A stretch of 64,000 nucleotides of DNA from Ctenosaura bakeri (Eukaryota > Chordata > Lepidosauria > Squamata > Iguanidae): assembly GCA_948474755.1 (NCBI GenBank), contig CAOLHI010000056.1, positions 744,001-808,000 of the forward strand. Reading direction: 5' to 3'. Every line of letters begins with the position of its first letter. The stretch's first letter is position 1. Position numbers and translations under genes: made by a program. Of the stretch, positions 32,615-42,600 are shown in pieces. The notes under the pieces were generated by a model that saw nothing but the letters and a program-made list of their open reading frames with translations, made no database searches and was not told the origin of the DNA.

Positions 32615-32905
32615 CCCAGTTTTCAAGCTGCTTTCAAATTGTCCCAGTTTCTGACTCCTCTCCTACTTATCCCCTTTGTCCTCAGCTTACTTTACTTGCT
32701 GCAAATTTAATTCAAAATGTAAAAGTCATTTGTTGTCTGTTGACCCAGCAGAAGGGAGGGGAGAAGAGGGAGAAGAATGCTGCCCTTTCCAGTAGCTTGT
32801 GTTTTTCTCCTCATCAATAACTTTTGCTGTCTTGGCCATTCTCTGATGTTTGGCCACACATGTGCTCCTTTTCACCTGTGAAATATTGGAAGGTATGTAT
32901 CTTGT
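32615..32905 (+). repeat. Family K repeat, copy 1 (partial)
   Basis: AATTGTCCCAGTTTCTGAC, TTACTTGCTGCAAATTTAATTC, GACCCAGCAGAAGGG and TTTTCACCTGTGAAATATTGG follow the same order as 57590-58062 and the reverse of 42028-42600. Confidence 0.6.
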
Positions 32906-33007
32906 CTGTTTTTGGTGGTGAGTCACAGAGCCTGGCATTCTGTTGGTTATTTGACCATGCATACGTTCCGTACAGAAAAAGCTGAACAATTTTGTCCAAA
33001 TACAGGA

Positions 33008-33106
33008 GTCCTCATTTAGTTGAAGGTTGCAGAAGCAGATCTGTGTGTGTGATGCCACTGCACATGTAGTGCCATTGTGCATGGCACATGCTGATGTGAA
33101 TTATGC
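33008..33106 (+). repeat. Family E repeat, short copy
   Basis: GGTTGCAGAAGCAGATCTGTG, GATGCCACTGCACATG and CCATTGTGCATGGCACATG align with 7005-7100 and 62700-62750. Confidence 0.6.
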
Positions 33107-33107
33107 A

Positions 33108-34091
33108 CTGCTATCAATAGAAGCACAGTATCTAGATCAAGGAAAGTAATATTGCCACTCTCTTCTGCTTTGATCAGACTTCACATAGATTGACAAGATG
33201 GAATGTGTCCAGAAGAGGATGACCAAAATTGTAAAAGGCCTGGAAACCATGCACTGTGAAACACAGCTTAGGAAACTGGGCATATTTAGCCTGGAGAAGA
33301 GAAAGTTAAGAGGTGACATAATAGCCATGTTTAAATATCTGAAAGGATGTCATATGGACAAACTTGTTTCTGCTGTTACAGAGACCTCATCTGGAATCCT
33401 GTGTCCAGTTCTGGGCACCTCATTTCAAGAAGGATATTGACCAGCTGGACCATGTCCAGAGGAGGGCAACCAAAACGGTGGAGAGTCTGGAAGCATGGCC
33501 TATGAGGAGTGGCTTAGGGAGCTGGGTATGTTCAGTCTGCAGAAAAGAAGGTTAAGAGGGGACAAGACAAGGGACAAAGGAACAGGCTTGTTTTCCACTG
33601 CTTCAGAAACTAGGACAAGGAACAATGGATTCAAACTACAGGAAAAGAGATTCCACCTGAACCTCAGGAAGAACTTCCTGATGCTCAGAGCTGTCCGGCA
33701 GTGGAATATGCTGCCTTGGAATGTGGTGGAGTCTCCTTCTTTGGAGGTTTTTAAGCAGAGGCTGGAAGGCCCTGTGTTGAGAGTGCTTTGATGAGTGTTC
33801 CTGCATGGCAGGAGGTTGGACCAGCTGGCCCCTGTGGTCTCTTCCAACTCTATGATTCTATGAGAAATAAGGACAGGGAGCAATGGCTTCAAACTACAGA
33901 AAAAGAGATTAGGAAGAACTTCCTGAAGGTAAGAGCATTTTGACAGTGGAATCTACTGTGTGGGATTGTGGTGGAGTCTTCTCCTTTGGAGATTTTTAAA
34001 CAGAGGCTGAATGGCCATCCATTGGAAGTGTATTGCTGCATGACAGAAGGAGATTGGACTGGATGGCCCCTGTGGTCTTTTCCAACTCTAG
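33108..34091 (+). mobile_element. CR1 LINE fragment (outer copy) split by a second CR1
   Basis: Left part 33108-33384 (ATCAATAGAAGCACAGTATC to GTTACAGAGAC), right part from about 33863 (AATAAGGACAGGGAGCAATG to TTCCAACTCTAGG). Joining the two restores the CR1 order. The ends of the inner copy mark the break. Both are 5'-truncated. Confidence 0.85.
33385..33862 (+). mobile_element. CR1 LINE fragment (inner copy)
   Basis: CATCTGGAATCCTGTGTCC to AACTCTATGATTCTATGAG, a complete 5'-truncated insertion with its own tail, same orientation as the outer copy. It lacks the [11 protein letters not shown] segment (deletion at GGGGACAAGACAAGGG). Confidence 0.88.
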
Positions 34092-34484
34092 GACCCTTTC
34101 TGCACCCTACCTTTTCATGACAGCATCTGGTGGGGATCTTAGCAGTAGCTCTGCTAGGAAGGGAGTGCAACTGGAGCATTCTGTTCCTCAGCAGCTGGCT
34201 CTGTGACGAAAGAAACATGATAACCCTGCCTCTTCATTCTGCAGCACAGCCAGGTACTTTCCCAGGATGCTCCAGGGCAAGAAGTGTAGCTGTTGCACTT
34301 CTGGGGCTTCTGGATGACAGGTAAGTCCACAATGGCAGCACAATCATGGGTCATCGACAGGGAAAACCTGTCAATGATTTACTCCGTAATTGTGCTGCCT
34401 GGGGACAGGAGGAGGACAGGACTGCAATGTGTCATGCAGAACTGTCGTTGCAGTCCTGTCCTTCTCCCATCCCTATGGAGGGCC
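34092..34484. mobile_element. Family D, GGCC-ended MITE (single copy)
   Basis: GACCCTTTCTGCACCC to CCTATGGAGGGCC with exact TAG on both sides, inserted in the CR1 3' tail. Internal hairpins: CATCGACAGGG/CCTGTCAATGA near 34355 and GGACAGGACTGCAA/TTGCAGTCCTGTCC near 34415-34461. CAGGTAAGT on the plus strand at 34318-34326. Ends are only partly complementary, so confidence is moderate. Confidence 0.6.
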
Positions 34485-35740
34485 TAGAATGCTATGATTT
34501 CACATGTTTGTACATTCAGGTATGTAGTTCTGCAATTCACTAATGCACAATTGCCATATAACTTTGTGAGAATAAGGTTATATTCCTTCTCCGTGATATA
34601 GAGTCCTGGCCATGATCATACTATTATAACATCATTTCATTGCAAATGACTGTATTTCAAAAGGACACAACTGGACCATTTCCAAATGGTGTCAACAATA
34701 GGTAGCATTCACTTTGACAGTCTTCTGATACGGACTTTTCCTGGCCTGCTCTGGCTGGAACAAATGTTAAGTAGACACACTGGAAGCCTCAGTTTACCAA
34801 ACAGCTGTGAATATGTCCAATATAATACAGTATCTGCAAAGTGCACAGAGAAAAATTTGCTTTTTTGCATTGGTGAACAAAGCCACAGCAAAACCGGGCT
34901 TTGGTCACCAAGAGGAATGCTTACAAGGAAATGTACACAGTTTTTTAAAAAGGTGGATTTTTAAAAACACATGCCAAAAAGAAAAAGGAGAACACATTTC
35001 ATTTCGTAAAACAAAAACAAAAACAACAATGGGCAGATCTGGGAACAGAGAAGGTATAAAAGAGGAAGCTGGAGAATGTGGATTTGATAGGTATGCAGAT
35101 CCAAAGTTGAGAACAACAGGTAAATATGGGGCACAGACTTATACAACGTGTTTGTGAGTTGCGTTTCAGGAAGACTTTCCGTTGAACAAACAGGTCAGGA
35201 AGCAGATTAAACACAAGAAGCCTGAATTTTCTTTTGCCATCAGAAAGGATCATCAACCTCACCTCCTTTAAAAGAAGTTTGTGAGATTACCCACTTTGGG
35301 TTTACGTATAATCTTTATATCCAGCTCCCTGTTTCTTTTAATGAAGTATCATGTCAGAATAATGCACAAAGCCTGATATTAGTAATGTTATATTGGTAAT
35401 GTTAGGCAGGATAAAACTCACAGGAATGTTAATGTGAGGAGCAAGTGATACAGGGAAGCGATAATTGAAGCAAAGAGCGCTGGAAGATCGCAATCTAGTT
35501 GTTGTCTGGGAACTTCTTAGACTTCTAAAGTTCGACAAGGATTTTCTTATAATTCCCAGCATTTTACACAAGCCAAAGGCTTTGGGCAACATCTATGCCA
35601 TGCATGCCAATTTCCAGCGACAAGACAAAACTATTTTCTAGTTTACAGTGTTGAAAAAAATGTTTCCCTCTTTAATTATTTGTGAGCAATCCTTATGACT
35701 GATGCTCAGCAATCCTTTGCTTGTTCATTTTCCTCCCAAA
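34485..35740. other. No recognised feature
   Basis: AT-rich sequence without gene or named repeat. A 116-codon frame at 34807-35157 has no domain. Could be regulatory or old decayed repeat. Confidence 0.35.
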
Positions 35741-35748
35741 CCCTATAT

Positions 35749-37095
35749 CAGAACTTTCCAAACTGTGTGTCGCAACACATTAGTGTGTCACCTGCAGTGT
35801 GTGGGTGTGTTACCCCAAAACGTAGGTGCCCCAAGGGTCACCCTGCAATGCCAAATACCTCCTTGCAAAAGTGGGGAATTAATTAGCTCAAAGAAAAGGC
35901 TTGTGAGAGGGGGGCAACTTAGCGAGATCTTTTCTACCAGTCTTTACGGGTACACGCAGGAAAAGAACCAGCCAGAGATTCAAAAGTAAGCTAAAAATGT
36001 GTTTTATGGAGGGGAATGCACTCATGCATGCACACAAGATACACACAATCACACATTTACACAAGAGCTAAGTGAAAGAGAAAGGGATGAAAAATTATAG
36101 AGAGGCTGAGGGGTTTGGGGGATTTATAATTACCAGTCCAGAAGTGAAGAGCAGAAATGTATTTTGGCCTAGGTAGGACCTAAGGGCAGTCCTCATTCAG
36201 GAGCCAGACAGACAGAGTGACGGGTAGACCTTCGAGAGACTGCCCTGGGCATCCTCAAATCAGGGGTATTTGTACCCTGAAAATAGCCTGTGGCCGTGAA
36301 GGTTCCAGATGCAAGACAAAGGGAACCTGTTGTGGACAATGGGTCTTTCACTTGTTGAGTGGCTTAGTGCTTGATTGACAAAGACATGATGGATGTTGCA
36401 ATAGCTGTCTAGTGTGGGTGCTGTGAGGACAGAGGAAAGAATCCAAGTGTACAAGGGATGGATATCTGTCAATCAGTGTCCTGGTGGGCTCCTCAGTTGG
36501 ATTCCCTGGAAAAGTCCAGTTTCTATTTAAGCCACAGGAATGGTGCGTATATGCCTGACAAATGACTCAGTCTTACCTGGAGGAAGTTTCGAGTTGACCT
36601 ATCTTTCTCACATTTACAGTCAAATTCTTTCCTTCACTCAGTTTCACCTCTCAGGCTTGAATTTCATATCAGAGCCAATAAAATGCATTGCCAATTACAT
36701 ATGGTGCCCATACAAACCATACTGACATTGGGGACCCCAAAACGGGGCCTTACAGGTGTATCATGTGAATGTAATGGGTGGAGGTGCTCCCTCTCCTGCC
36801 GTGGTGGCAAGCCAGGCCTGGGTGAAGGGGTTGCCTCTACCACCACTGCCCCAGGCCGAGGAAGATCCTGGCAAGGGCGGTGGCTGGCGAAGCCCAGGTG
36901 GAGGGGCTGCCTCTCTTGCCGTCTCTACTGCTGCCCTGGGTAGTGAAAGACCCCAGCGAGGGCAGCAGTGGCAGCGGGTCAGGCTCGGGTAGATGGGCTG
37001 CCTCCACTTCCTGAATTACTTCCCGGATCACTGTGTCGTGAAATGATGCATGTCTAAAAAGTGTGTCACCAACATGAAAAGTTTGGAAAGCTCTG
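35749..37095. mobile_element. hAT-like element H1, split by solo LTR 3
   Basis: Terminal inverted repeats CAGAACTTTCCAAACTGTG and AAAAGTTTGGAAAGCTCTG, flanked by CCCTATAT/CACTATAA (6 of 8). Outer parts share GTGTCGTGAAATGATGCATG and TAAAAAGTGTGTCACC with H2 at 41674. The segment 36760-37020 is GC-rich and repetitive (GGCAAGCC/GAGGGGCTGCC words), and no transposase is visible. Confidence 0.8.
35808..36754 (-). mobile_element. Solo LTR, copy 3 (nested in H1)
   Basis: 947 bp from TGTTACCCC to GGCCTTACA with exact 4-bp duplication GGTG (35804-35807 and 36755-36758). Minus strand has ATTATAAATC (TATA, about 36121-36131) and CATAAA (36003-36008). The segment GGGGCAACTTAGCGAGATCTT matches LTR 2. 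Most diverged of the three related LTRs. Confidence 0.83.
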
Positions 37096-37099
37096 CACT

Positions 37100-37700
37100 A
37101 TAAAGTCCAGGTGATTTGAAGGACTGTATCTCTCTCTATGAGCTTGCCTGGGTTTTGAGATCCTTTGGGGTCGGGGTGTCTTACTCTCTGGGTCTTTCTG
37201 CACTACCCTGTGATAGTGTTCTTATTCCACTTTCAACCTCCTGTAGAATTCTGGGGTTTGTAGTCTATTGAGGCCAACAAGCTCTCTGGCTGAGAATTCT
37301 AAAGGCCCCTCCCTAAACTGCAAACCCCAGGATTCCATAGGAGCTTGAAAGTGGAATAAGAGCACTGTAACAGGGTAGTGTGAAAAGGCCCTCATTTCTT
37401 CCCCCTCACAGGTACATGTGGTGGGAACACAGCAGGAGAAGGCCTTCTTGTGGATGCTCCCAGGTTCTTGGAGCTCCCTTCCCAGACAAATTAGATTGGA
37501 GCCCTCCTCGCTATTCTGCAAAGGGCAGGTGAAGACATTTTTAATTTCAACAGGCCTTTGAGGGCTGACTGATCAGGGGGAAAGGGCCTTTCCTGAGCTG
37601 TGTAGTTTGTTTTTCTTCTTTTTAATGGTTATACCTTTCACTGTTTCTGATTTTATTGCTAGTTCAATAATGGCCAGAATCTTGTTGGGTGTTACAAATG
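37100..37700 (+). mobile_element. L2-type LINE 3' end, split by family A
   Basis: CTCTCTATGAGCTTGCCTGG and GTTTTGAGATCCTTTGGGG precede the A insertion; then GGAGAAGGCCTTCTTGTGG, GGAGCTCCCTTCCCAG, GAAGACATTTTTAATTTC and AACAGGCCTTTGAGGGC. This matches the terminal region of squamate L2-like LINEs. Confidence 0.6.
37191..37390. mobile_element. Family A MITE, copy A14 (nested in L2)
   Basis: GGTCTTTCTGCACTACCC to GGGTAGTGTGAAAAGGCC, asymmetric subtype. Flanks CTG/CTC. Confidence 0.87.
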
Positions 37701-38150
37701 TGTAAGCATTGCAGTTATGGTGCAACATAGTGACTCCCACCCCACTTTCCCTAATCCTCATCTACTGGACATCAGCTGCTGCTCTTGGTGGGGGTCTGTT
37801 CCCCTGTTGATCCAGAAGCAGCTGACTTACGGTCCTACACCTGTGAGCCATCCCCGGTGTGGCAGAGTCCCTGTCACAACCTCCCCTCATGTCAATCAGC
37901 TGCTTCCCGATCGACAGGGGAACAAACCACTGTCAACTGCTGCAGCTGCTGCCTGGTAAGTGGGCATTGGGGGACTTTCACAAGGCTATTTAAGGATCAT
38001 CACTGTTTTTGCTTAGGTGCCAAGTAAAGACATGGCTATTTCTTAAAACCTTTGGGGCCTTGCTCATTTATCTCAAAATGCTAATGCACAAGGGAGATGC
38101 AATTATCAACCATACAGGATCTGCTGTCTTAAAAAAAAAAAAACCCTGCC
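37701..38150. other. Unassigned; inverted GACAGGGGAACA/TGTTCCCCTG(T) words
   Basis: TGTTCCCCTGTTGATCC at 37797-37813 and GATCGACAGGGGAACAAAC at 37909-37927 form an inverted pair, and AGCAGCTGACT/CAGCTGC words lie between. May be an unrecognised foldback element. Confidence 0.35.
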
Positions 38151-38159
38151 AATATCATG

Positions 38160-38310
38160 ATGCCTTCATACATCAAGCCTGAACATTCCCTGTAAGTCAA
38201 AATGACTTGGCTGAGGCTTTCATACTTTGGACACATCATGAGATAACCTGGAAAAGATGGTAATGCTTGGAACGGTGGAAGGCACCTAAGAGTGGTGTTG
38301 CCAAAGGCTA
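38160..38310 (+). mobile_element. RTE/BovB-type LINE fragment
   Basis: ATCAAGCCTGAACATTCCC, AAAATGACTTGGCTGAGGC and TACTTTGGACACATCATGAG correspond to the LRLSYFGHIMR region near the ORF end. Confidence 0.65.
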
Positions 38311-38317
38311 CCTTCAT

Positions 38318-38470
38318 ATCTTCCAATTGTCCCAGTTTGACAGGGACAGTCTCAATCTTCTCCCATCCCACTTTTCCAGCTCCTATTGAAATGTCCCAGC
38401 TTCTTTCTCTCTCCCGCTTTCCACGTTTGTCATCAGTTTCTTTCCAATGAAAGCAGAAATGTATCTATGA
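38318..38470 (+). repeat. Family K repeat, partial copy
   Basis: CATATCTTCCAATTGTCCC, AGTTTGACAGGGACAG, TCAGTTTCTTTCC align with 42460-42600 in reverse. Confidence 0.5.
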
Positions 38471-38860
38471 AATATGTTAAATGTCATAGATGCTCAAATT
38501 GCAAAGAAACATTGGAAAACATTATATGATAGCAATTGCTAGAATTATCAATGCTCAAGAATGGCAAACAGATACGCTACCGTCAGAGAAAGAATGGCTG
38601 TTAAAATTATATGATTTGTTAGAAAGTGAAGGGAAAGAAAAACATTAAATATCTTCAAATAAGACTGGGAATGTTTAACAAATTAATTGAGAATAAAATG
38701 GAGAAGTACATCAGTATTATGTATAGAGGAAATAGAAAGATAAAAAAAGGAAAGATGATCAGTAACTAGAAAACAACAATGGTAAAATTAATACTAGAAG
38801 AAGATATGTAGAAAGAATTTTATCTGGTTTGTATTTATTCCTCCTTTGTATGAAAGTGAA
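38471..38860 (+). mobile_element. L1 LINE ORF2 C-terminal fragment
   Basis: A plus-strand frame near 38525-38645 reads as AIARIINAQEWQTDTLPSEK then EWLLKLYDLLESE, the conserved C-terminal region of L1 ORF2 (usual pattern AxxxIxxxWK...PTxEEWxxKxxD). Adjacent sequence is A-rich. Short and degenerate. Confidence 0.6.
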
Positions 38861-38910
38861 AGTCCAGTGCCAACTGAATTATAATTCCCCTTTTAAGTTA
38901 AAAATCTTTG

Positions 38911-39110
38911 GGGTTTTCCACACTACACTGTTATAGTGCTATTATTCCACTTTCAACCTCCTATGGAATCCCGGGGTTTGCAGTTTAGAGAGGGGCATTT
39001 CGAATTCTCAGCCAGAGAGCTCTTTGGCCTCAGTAAACTATAAACTCCAGAATTTCACAGGGAGTTGAAAGTGGAATAATAGCACTATAACAATGTAGTG
39101 CTGAAAGGCC
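38911..39110. mobile_element. Family A MITE, copy A15
   Basis: GGGTTTTCCACACTACAC to AATGTAGTGCTGAAAGGCC, asymmetric subtype with CAGCCAGAGAGCTCTTTGGC. Confidence 0.87.
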
Positions 39111-39300
39111 CTTAGCTTTTGAGCAGGTAGACACTGGATTGTCTGCTGCATACAGAACAAAGAAATACCGTGACAGAGTAATAAAATTACCCTCTGATGC
39201 AAACACAGCAGGATTTTTTGAAAAGGGCAGAGTGGTAGTTAACCTATTCTGAAGAATGGCAAAGCAAGCAAGCAAGCAAGAAAAGTAGGTAGGTAGGTAG

Positions 39301-39611
39301 GTCATAGAATCATAAAATTGTAGAGTTGAAAGAGACCACAAGGGCCAACCCCCTACCATGCAGGAATGCGTCATCAAAGTATTCCTGACAGATGGCTATC
39401 CAATCTCTGTTTAAAAACCTTGAAGGAGACTCCACCAAGAAGGTGACTCCACCACACTCCCAGGCAGCAATTTCCATTGTCAAGCTGCTCTTACCATCCA
39501 GATGTTCTTTCTCCTATTTAGATGAAATCTCCTTTCCTGAAGTTTGAAGCCATTGCTCTGTGTCCTAGTCTCTGGACCAGCAAAAAATAGGCTTGCTCCA
39601 TCCTCCATGTG
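39301..39611 (-). mobile_element. CR1 LINE 3' fragment
   Basis: From the tail (TCATAGAATCATAAAATTG) through TTTAAAAACCTTGAAGGAG to TCCATCCTCCATGTG on the minus strand. A small duplication gives GGAGACTCCACCAAGAAGG twice. A (AAGG)n repeat starts at its truncated end. Confidence 0.88.
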
Positions 39612-39615
39612 AAAA

Positions 39616-39684
39616 AAAGGAAGGAAGGAAGGAAGGAAGGAAGGAAGGAAGGAAGGAAGGAAGGAAGGAAGGAAGGAAGGAAGG
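39616..39684. repeat. (AAGG)n microsatellite
   Basis: About 17 GGAA units at the 5' end of the CR1 fragment. Confidence 0.95.
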
Positions 39685-39729
39685 CAACATCTAAGCTGAT
39701 TTTCTCATCCAAAAAGCCTCCCTCATCTT

Positions 39730-39945
39730 TTTTACAATCATTGAATGGAATTATAAAATTGCAAGGTTGGAAAAGCCAGGCTAAACGACTCCAAGGATCA
39801 TCAAGTCCCGCACCCTGCCAGGAATTCACTACTAAAACGTCACTGATGTCAGGCCACCCAACCTCTGCTTGAAAGCTTCCAACAAATGAGAGTTCACCAC
39901 CTTCCGAAGTGGCCCACTCTACTGCTGAGCTGCTCAAGTTAGCAA
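39730..39945 (-). mobile_element. Old CR1-like fragment
   Basis: ATTGCAAGGTTGGAAAAGCC, GGATCATCAAGTCCCGCACC, CCACCCAACCTCTGCTTGAA and TCACCACCTTCCGAAG follow the 3' region of an older CR1 subfamily, different from the neighbour at 39301. Confidence 0.7.
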
Positions 39946-40047
39946 CCTTTGCACACTTATGCTCACTAATTGCTAGTGTGCATCTTGGCTGAGTTCATGT
40001 TTGGTTGTCCACACCTGCGCCCTTCCTGCATTACTCCAACCTGACGT

Positions 40048-40236
40048 CAGAGGCGTATCTAGTTGGGGCAAGTAGGGTATGTGCCCTGGATGCCAATGCT
40101 GGGGGGGGGGGGACAAAAAAGCTGTGCTGGAAAATTTAGCAACAAAGGAGGAGTTGGGGGAGAGAAAGCTGCCCTGGAGGTTGGGGTGCAACTTCCACAC
40201 TAGCCCTAGGCACTGTATAAGCTAGTTACACCTCTA
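40048..40236. mobile_element. Small hAT-like MITE M3
   Basis: CAGAGGCGTATCTAG to CTAGTTACACCTCTA, flanked by CCTGACGT/CCTGCCTT (6 of 8). Contains a G11 run near 40100-40111. Confidence 0.65.
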
Positions 40237-40411
40237 CCTGCCTTCATCTTTTCTTCTCCCCTCTTTTCCATCGCACCACATACTTTATTCTGAACAAGAA
40301 TGAGTAAGTCAAGTTATTTTATAGGTTTTACAAAGGACAGTGATCTTACTACTTTTCTCTGCTAGACCTTGCGGGTGGGCATGAAACTATTTGTTCAGCT
40401 TCCATCTTTTT

Positions 40412-40640
40412 TTTTTAATTATTTATTTGTATCCCGCCTCTCCATATGGATCGAGGTGGCATACAAATAGCATGTATTTCGAAACATTTCTATACATGCC
40501 CCCAACAAGCTGGGTACTCATTTTACCAACCTGCGAAAGGATGGGAGGCTGAGTCAACCTTGGAGCCGGGCAGGATCGAACTCACAACCTTGTGGCTTGC
40601 AGTACTGGCATTTAACCACTGCGCCACCAGGGCTCCCTGA
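40412..40640 (-). repeat. Sauria-type tRNA-derived SINE
   Basis: Nearly identical in order to 21785-22016: minus strand GGAGCCCTGGTGGCGCAGTG, AAATGCCAGTACTGCAAGCC, GTGAGTTCGATCCTG, CCCAGCTTGTTGGGGGCATG and GAGGCGGGATACAAATAAAT. B box GAGTTCGATCC is intact, suggesting a fairly young copy. Confidence 0.88.
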
Positions 40641-40882
40641 AATCTTGTGAAATTCATTTCTCTGCTTGTGAGATCCAGTGGTATCTCTCACATTTCCCAA
40701 CATGAATAGCTCTGACCATTAGAAAGTTTTTTGGATTTTAGTCAAAATCCCCTTCCTTATCATTTGAATTCTTTGCAAGCAAGTCAATAGCTACATGAGT
40801 TCCCATGGATTCATAGGGCCTACTGAGTTGGAGACAATAGGCAGCAACAGCCAACATGTATAAAACTTCCCATTGACTCAAT

Positions 40883-41620
40883 GGCCCTTTCCGCACTGGG
40901 CTATTAAAACGGCAAAGAGCGACCTCCGACAGAGGTCTTCTGCACCGTGGAGTGGACTGGGGCAGACTACTTTTTGTGGTTCCGCACCTCAGTCCGGTTC
41001 AGAGCGACCGGAACTGGTTTGCACAGCATGCTTTTTAAAAACTTCTTTTGTTATCATGATAAATGTATTATTATATAGTTAACAGTTAAGGAAATATCAT
41101 GTAACAAGTAAAGTAGAGATATATAGCAGGAACTAACAAATCATAGATTATTAACATTTTATTGCAATACATGGTATAACAAATAGAGGGAATATTAATA
41201 ATTATAATCCAGAAAGAAAAGGAAGAAGGAATAACATTATATGTAAACATTGCAGAAATTATTGTTTGTTTTATCTGTTGAAATGTGAATAAAATTATTA
41301 AACAAACAAAAAATCTTTTAAGAAGTTTTTAAAAAGCACGGAGCACACGACTCCGTGTTGCTCCGTCGCCGCGCTCTGGTGCAGATTTGCAGGCGTGCAC
41401 TAGTGTGTGCCTGCAGATCTGCCGGGGGCGGGCTTTAGGCTGGCGAGCTTCTCTGGTTGGTGGAGAGCCTCCACCAACCAGAAGCCACCATTTTGGACGC
41501 TGGAGCAGTGCGGAGCGACGAGCTTGCACTGCTCCTCGTCCCGACAGACTCGCCCGGATGCTGAAGAAATCCGATGAGTCCCGTTTTTGTGCGGTTCCTT
41601 TCCCAAGTGTGGAAAGGGCC
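40883..41620 (+). mobile_element. Family C MITE, copy C3, with L1 sequence inside
   Basis: GGCCCTTTCCGCACTGGG to AAGTGTGGAAAGGGCC with exact AAT on both sides. At 738 bp it is longer than other C copies because about 280 bases sit between the hairpin arms CTTTTTAAAAACTTC (41030) and GAAGTTTTTAAAAAG (41323). Confidence 0.9.
41045..41318 (+). mobile_element. Probable L1 3' end fragment (inside C3)
   Basis: AT-rich segment ending GTGAATAAAATTATTAAAC then AAACAAAAAATC, the form of a squamate L1 3' UTR with its polyadenylation signal. It replaces the loop of the family C hairpin. Confidence 0.5.
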
Positions 41621-41673
41621 AATGCGTTTACTTTAGTTGGGAGTAACAGTTGGATTTTGGTCGCAGTGTACAA

Positions 41674-41969
41674 CAGAGCTTTCCAAACTTTTTATGTTGG
41701 TGACATACTTTTTTAGACATGCATCATTTCACGACACACTAATGCAGTTTTACCAGCAAACTGGAGGTTAAACTAACCCCTTATACAGACACATACATAA
41801 ATTGTAATAACGAGATGTACGGGGACACAACATTTCCCATGAAAACCTCTCATATATTTTTAAAAATATATGATTTATAAATAATAACACACATTTCCAA
41901 GATTGTAGGCGACACACACACTTCAGGCGACACACTAACGTGTTGTGGCACACCATTTGGAAAGCCCTG
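41674..41969. mobile_element. hAT-like MITE H2
   Basis: CAGAGCTTTCCAAACTTTT to ATTTGGAAAGCCCTG, flanked by GTGTACAA/GTGTATAA (7 of 8). 296 bp, shares outer segments with H1. Non-coding. Confidence 0.85.
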
Positions 41970-42027
41970 GTGTATAAAAACAAGTTCTAAGCTATCTCTT
42001 CACCTGCCTAAGCACCCCAATATCTCA

Positions 42028-42600
42028 ATATCCTCCAACATTTCACAGATGTTGGAGGATGTAGTCAAGGCAGCAATCCATCGGATGTAGTCAAGACAGC
42101 AAAAGTTATTGATGAAAAAGAACACAAAATCTAGGATCAGCTGAAGCAGTTTGCTTTTGCCTGAGCCAACAGGGAAAGGCAAGGCTCCATTCCCTCCTCT
42201 CGTCCCCACTGAGAGATTAATGGAGTGCAAACTACTTCCGTGCTTTGAACTCAGGCCATTTCTGCACTAGACTGTTATAGTGCTATAATTCTACTTTCAA
42301 CCTCCTGTGGAATTCTGGGGTTCGTAGTTTACTGAGGCCAAAGAGCAATCTGGCTGCAAATTTTAAAGGCCCCTCCCTAAACTACAAACCCAAGGAATCC
42401 ACAGGAGGTTGAAAGTGGAATTATACCACTATAACACTGTAGTGCGGAAATGGCCTCAGTTTGTAGCCATTGAAGCAAACTAGCAGCAAAGGGGGAAGTG
42501 GGTGAAGGAGAGAGAAACCACGGTACTTTAAAAGCTGCAGAGAAAGTGGGATCAGTTAATTGGGACTCTCCCTGCCAAATTGGGACAGTTGGAGGATATG
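42028..42600 (-). repeat. Family K repeat, copy 2, split by family A
   Basis: Ends ATATCCTCCAACATTTC and GGGACAGTTGGAGGATAT are mutually inverted for about 13 bases. Contains AGCAGTTTGCTTTTGCCTG and GAGATTAATGGAGTGC. A duplication of GATGTAGTCAAG occurs at 42058-42096. I do not know the family; inverted ends suggest a DNA transposon. Confidence 0.6.
42254..42455. mobile_element. Family A MITE, copy A16 (nested in K)
   Basis: GGCCATTTCTGCACTAGAC to GTAGTGCGGAAATGGCC, exact TCA on both sides, asymmetric subtype. Confidence 0.93.

Noticed and set aside
34118..34330. CAGGTAAGT at 34318 as the donor of a real host exon
   Set aside because: The site is inside family D and the same motif recurs in families B and C, so it is a property of the repeats unless RNA data show use.
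39609..39872. Open frame with repeated EGRK units
   Set aside because: It is the (AAGG)n microsatellite read in one frame.
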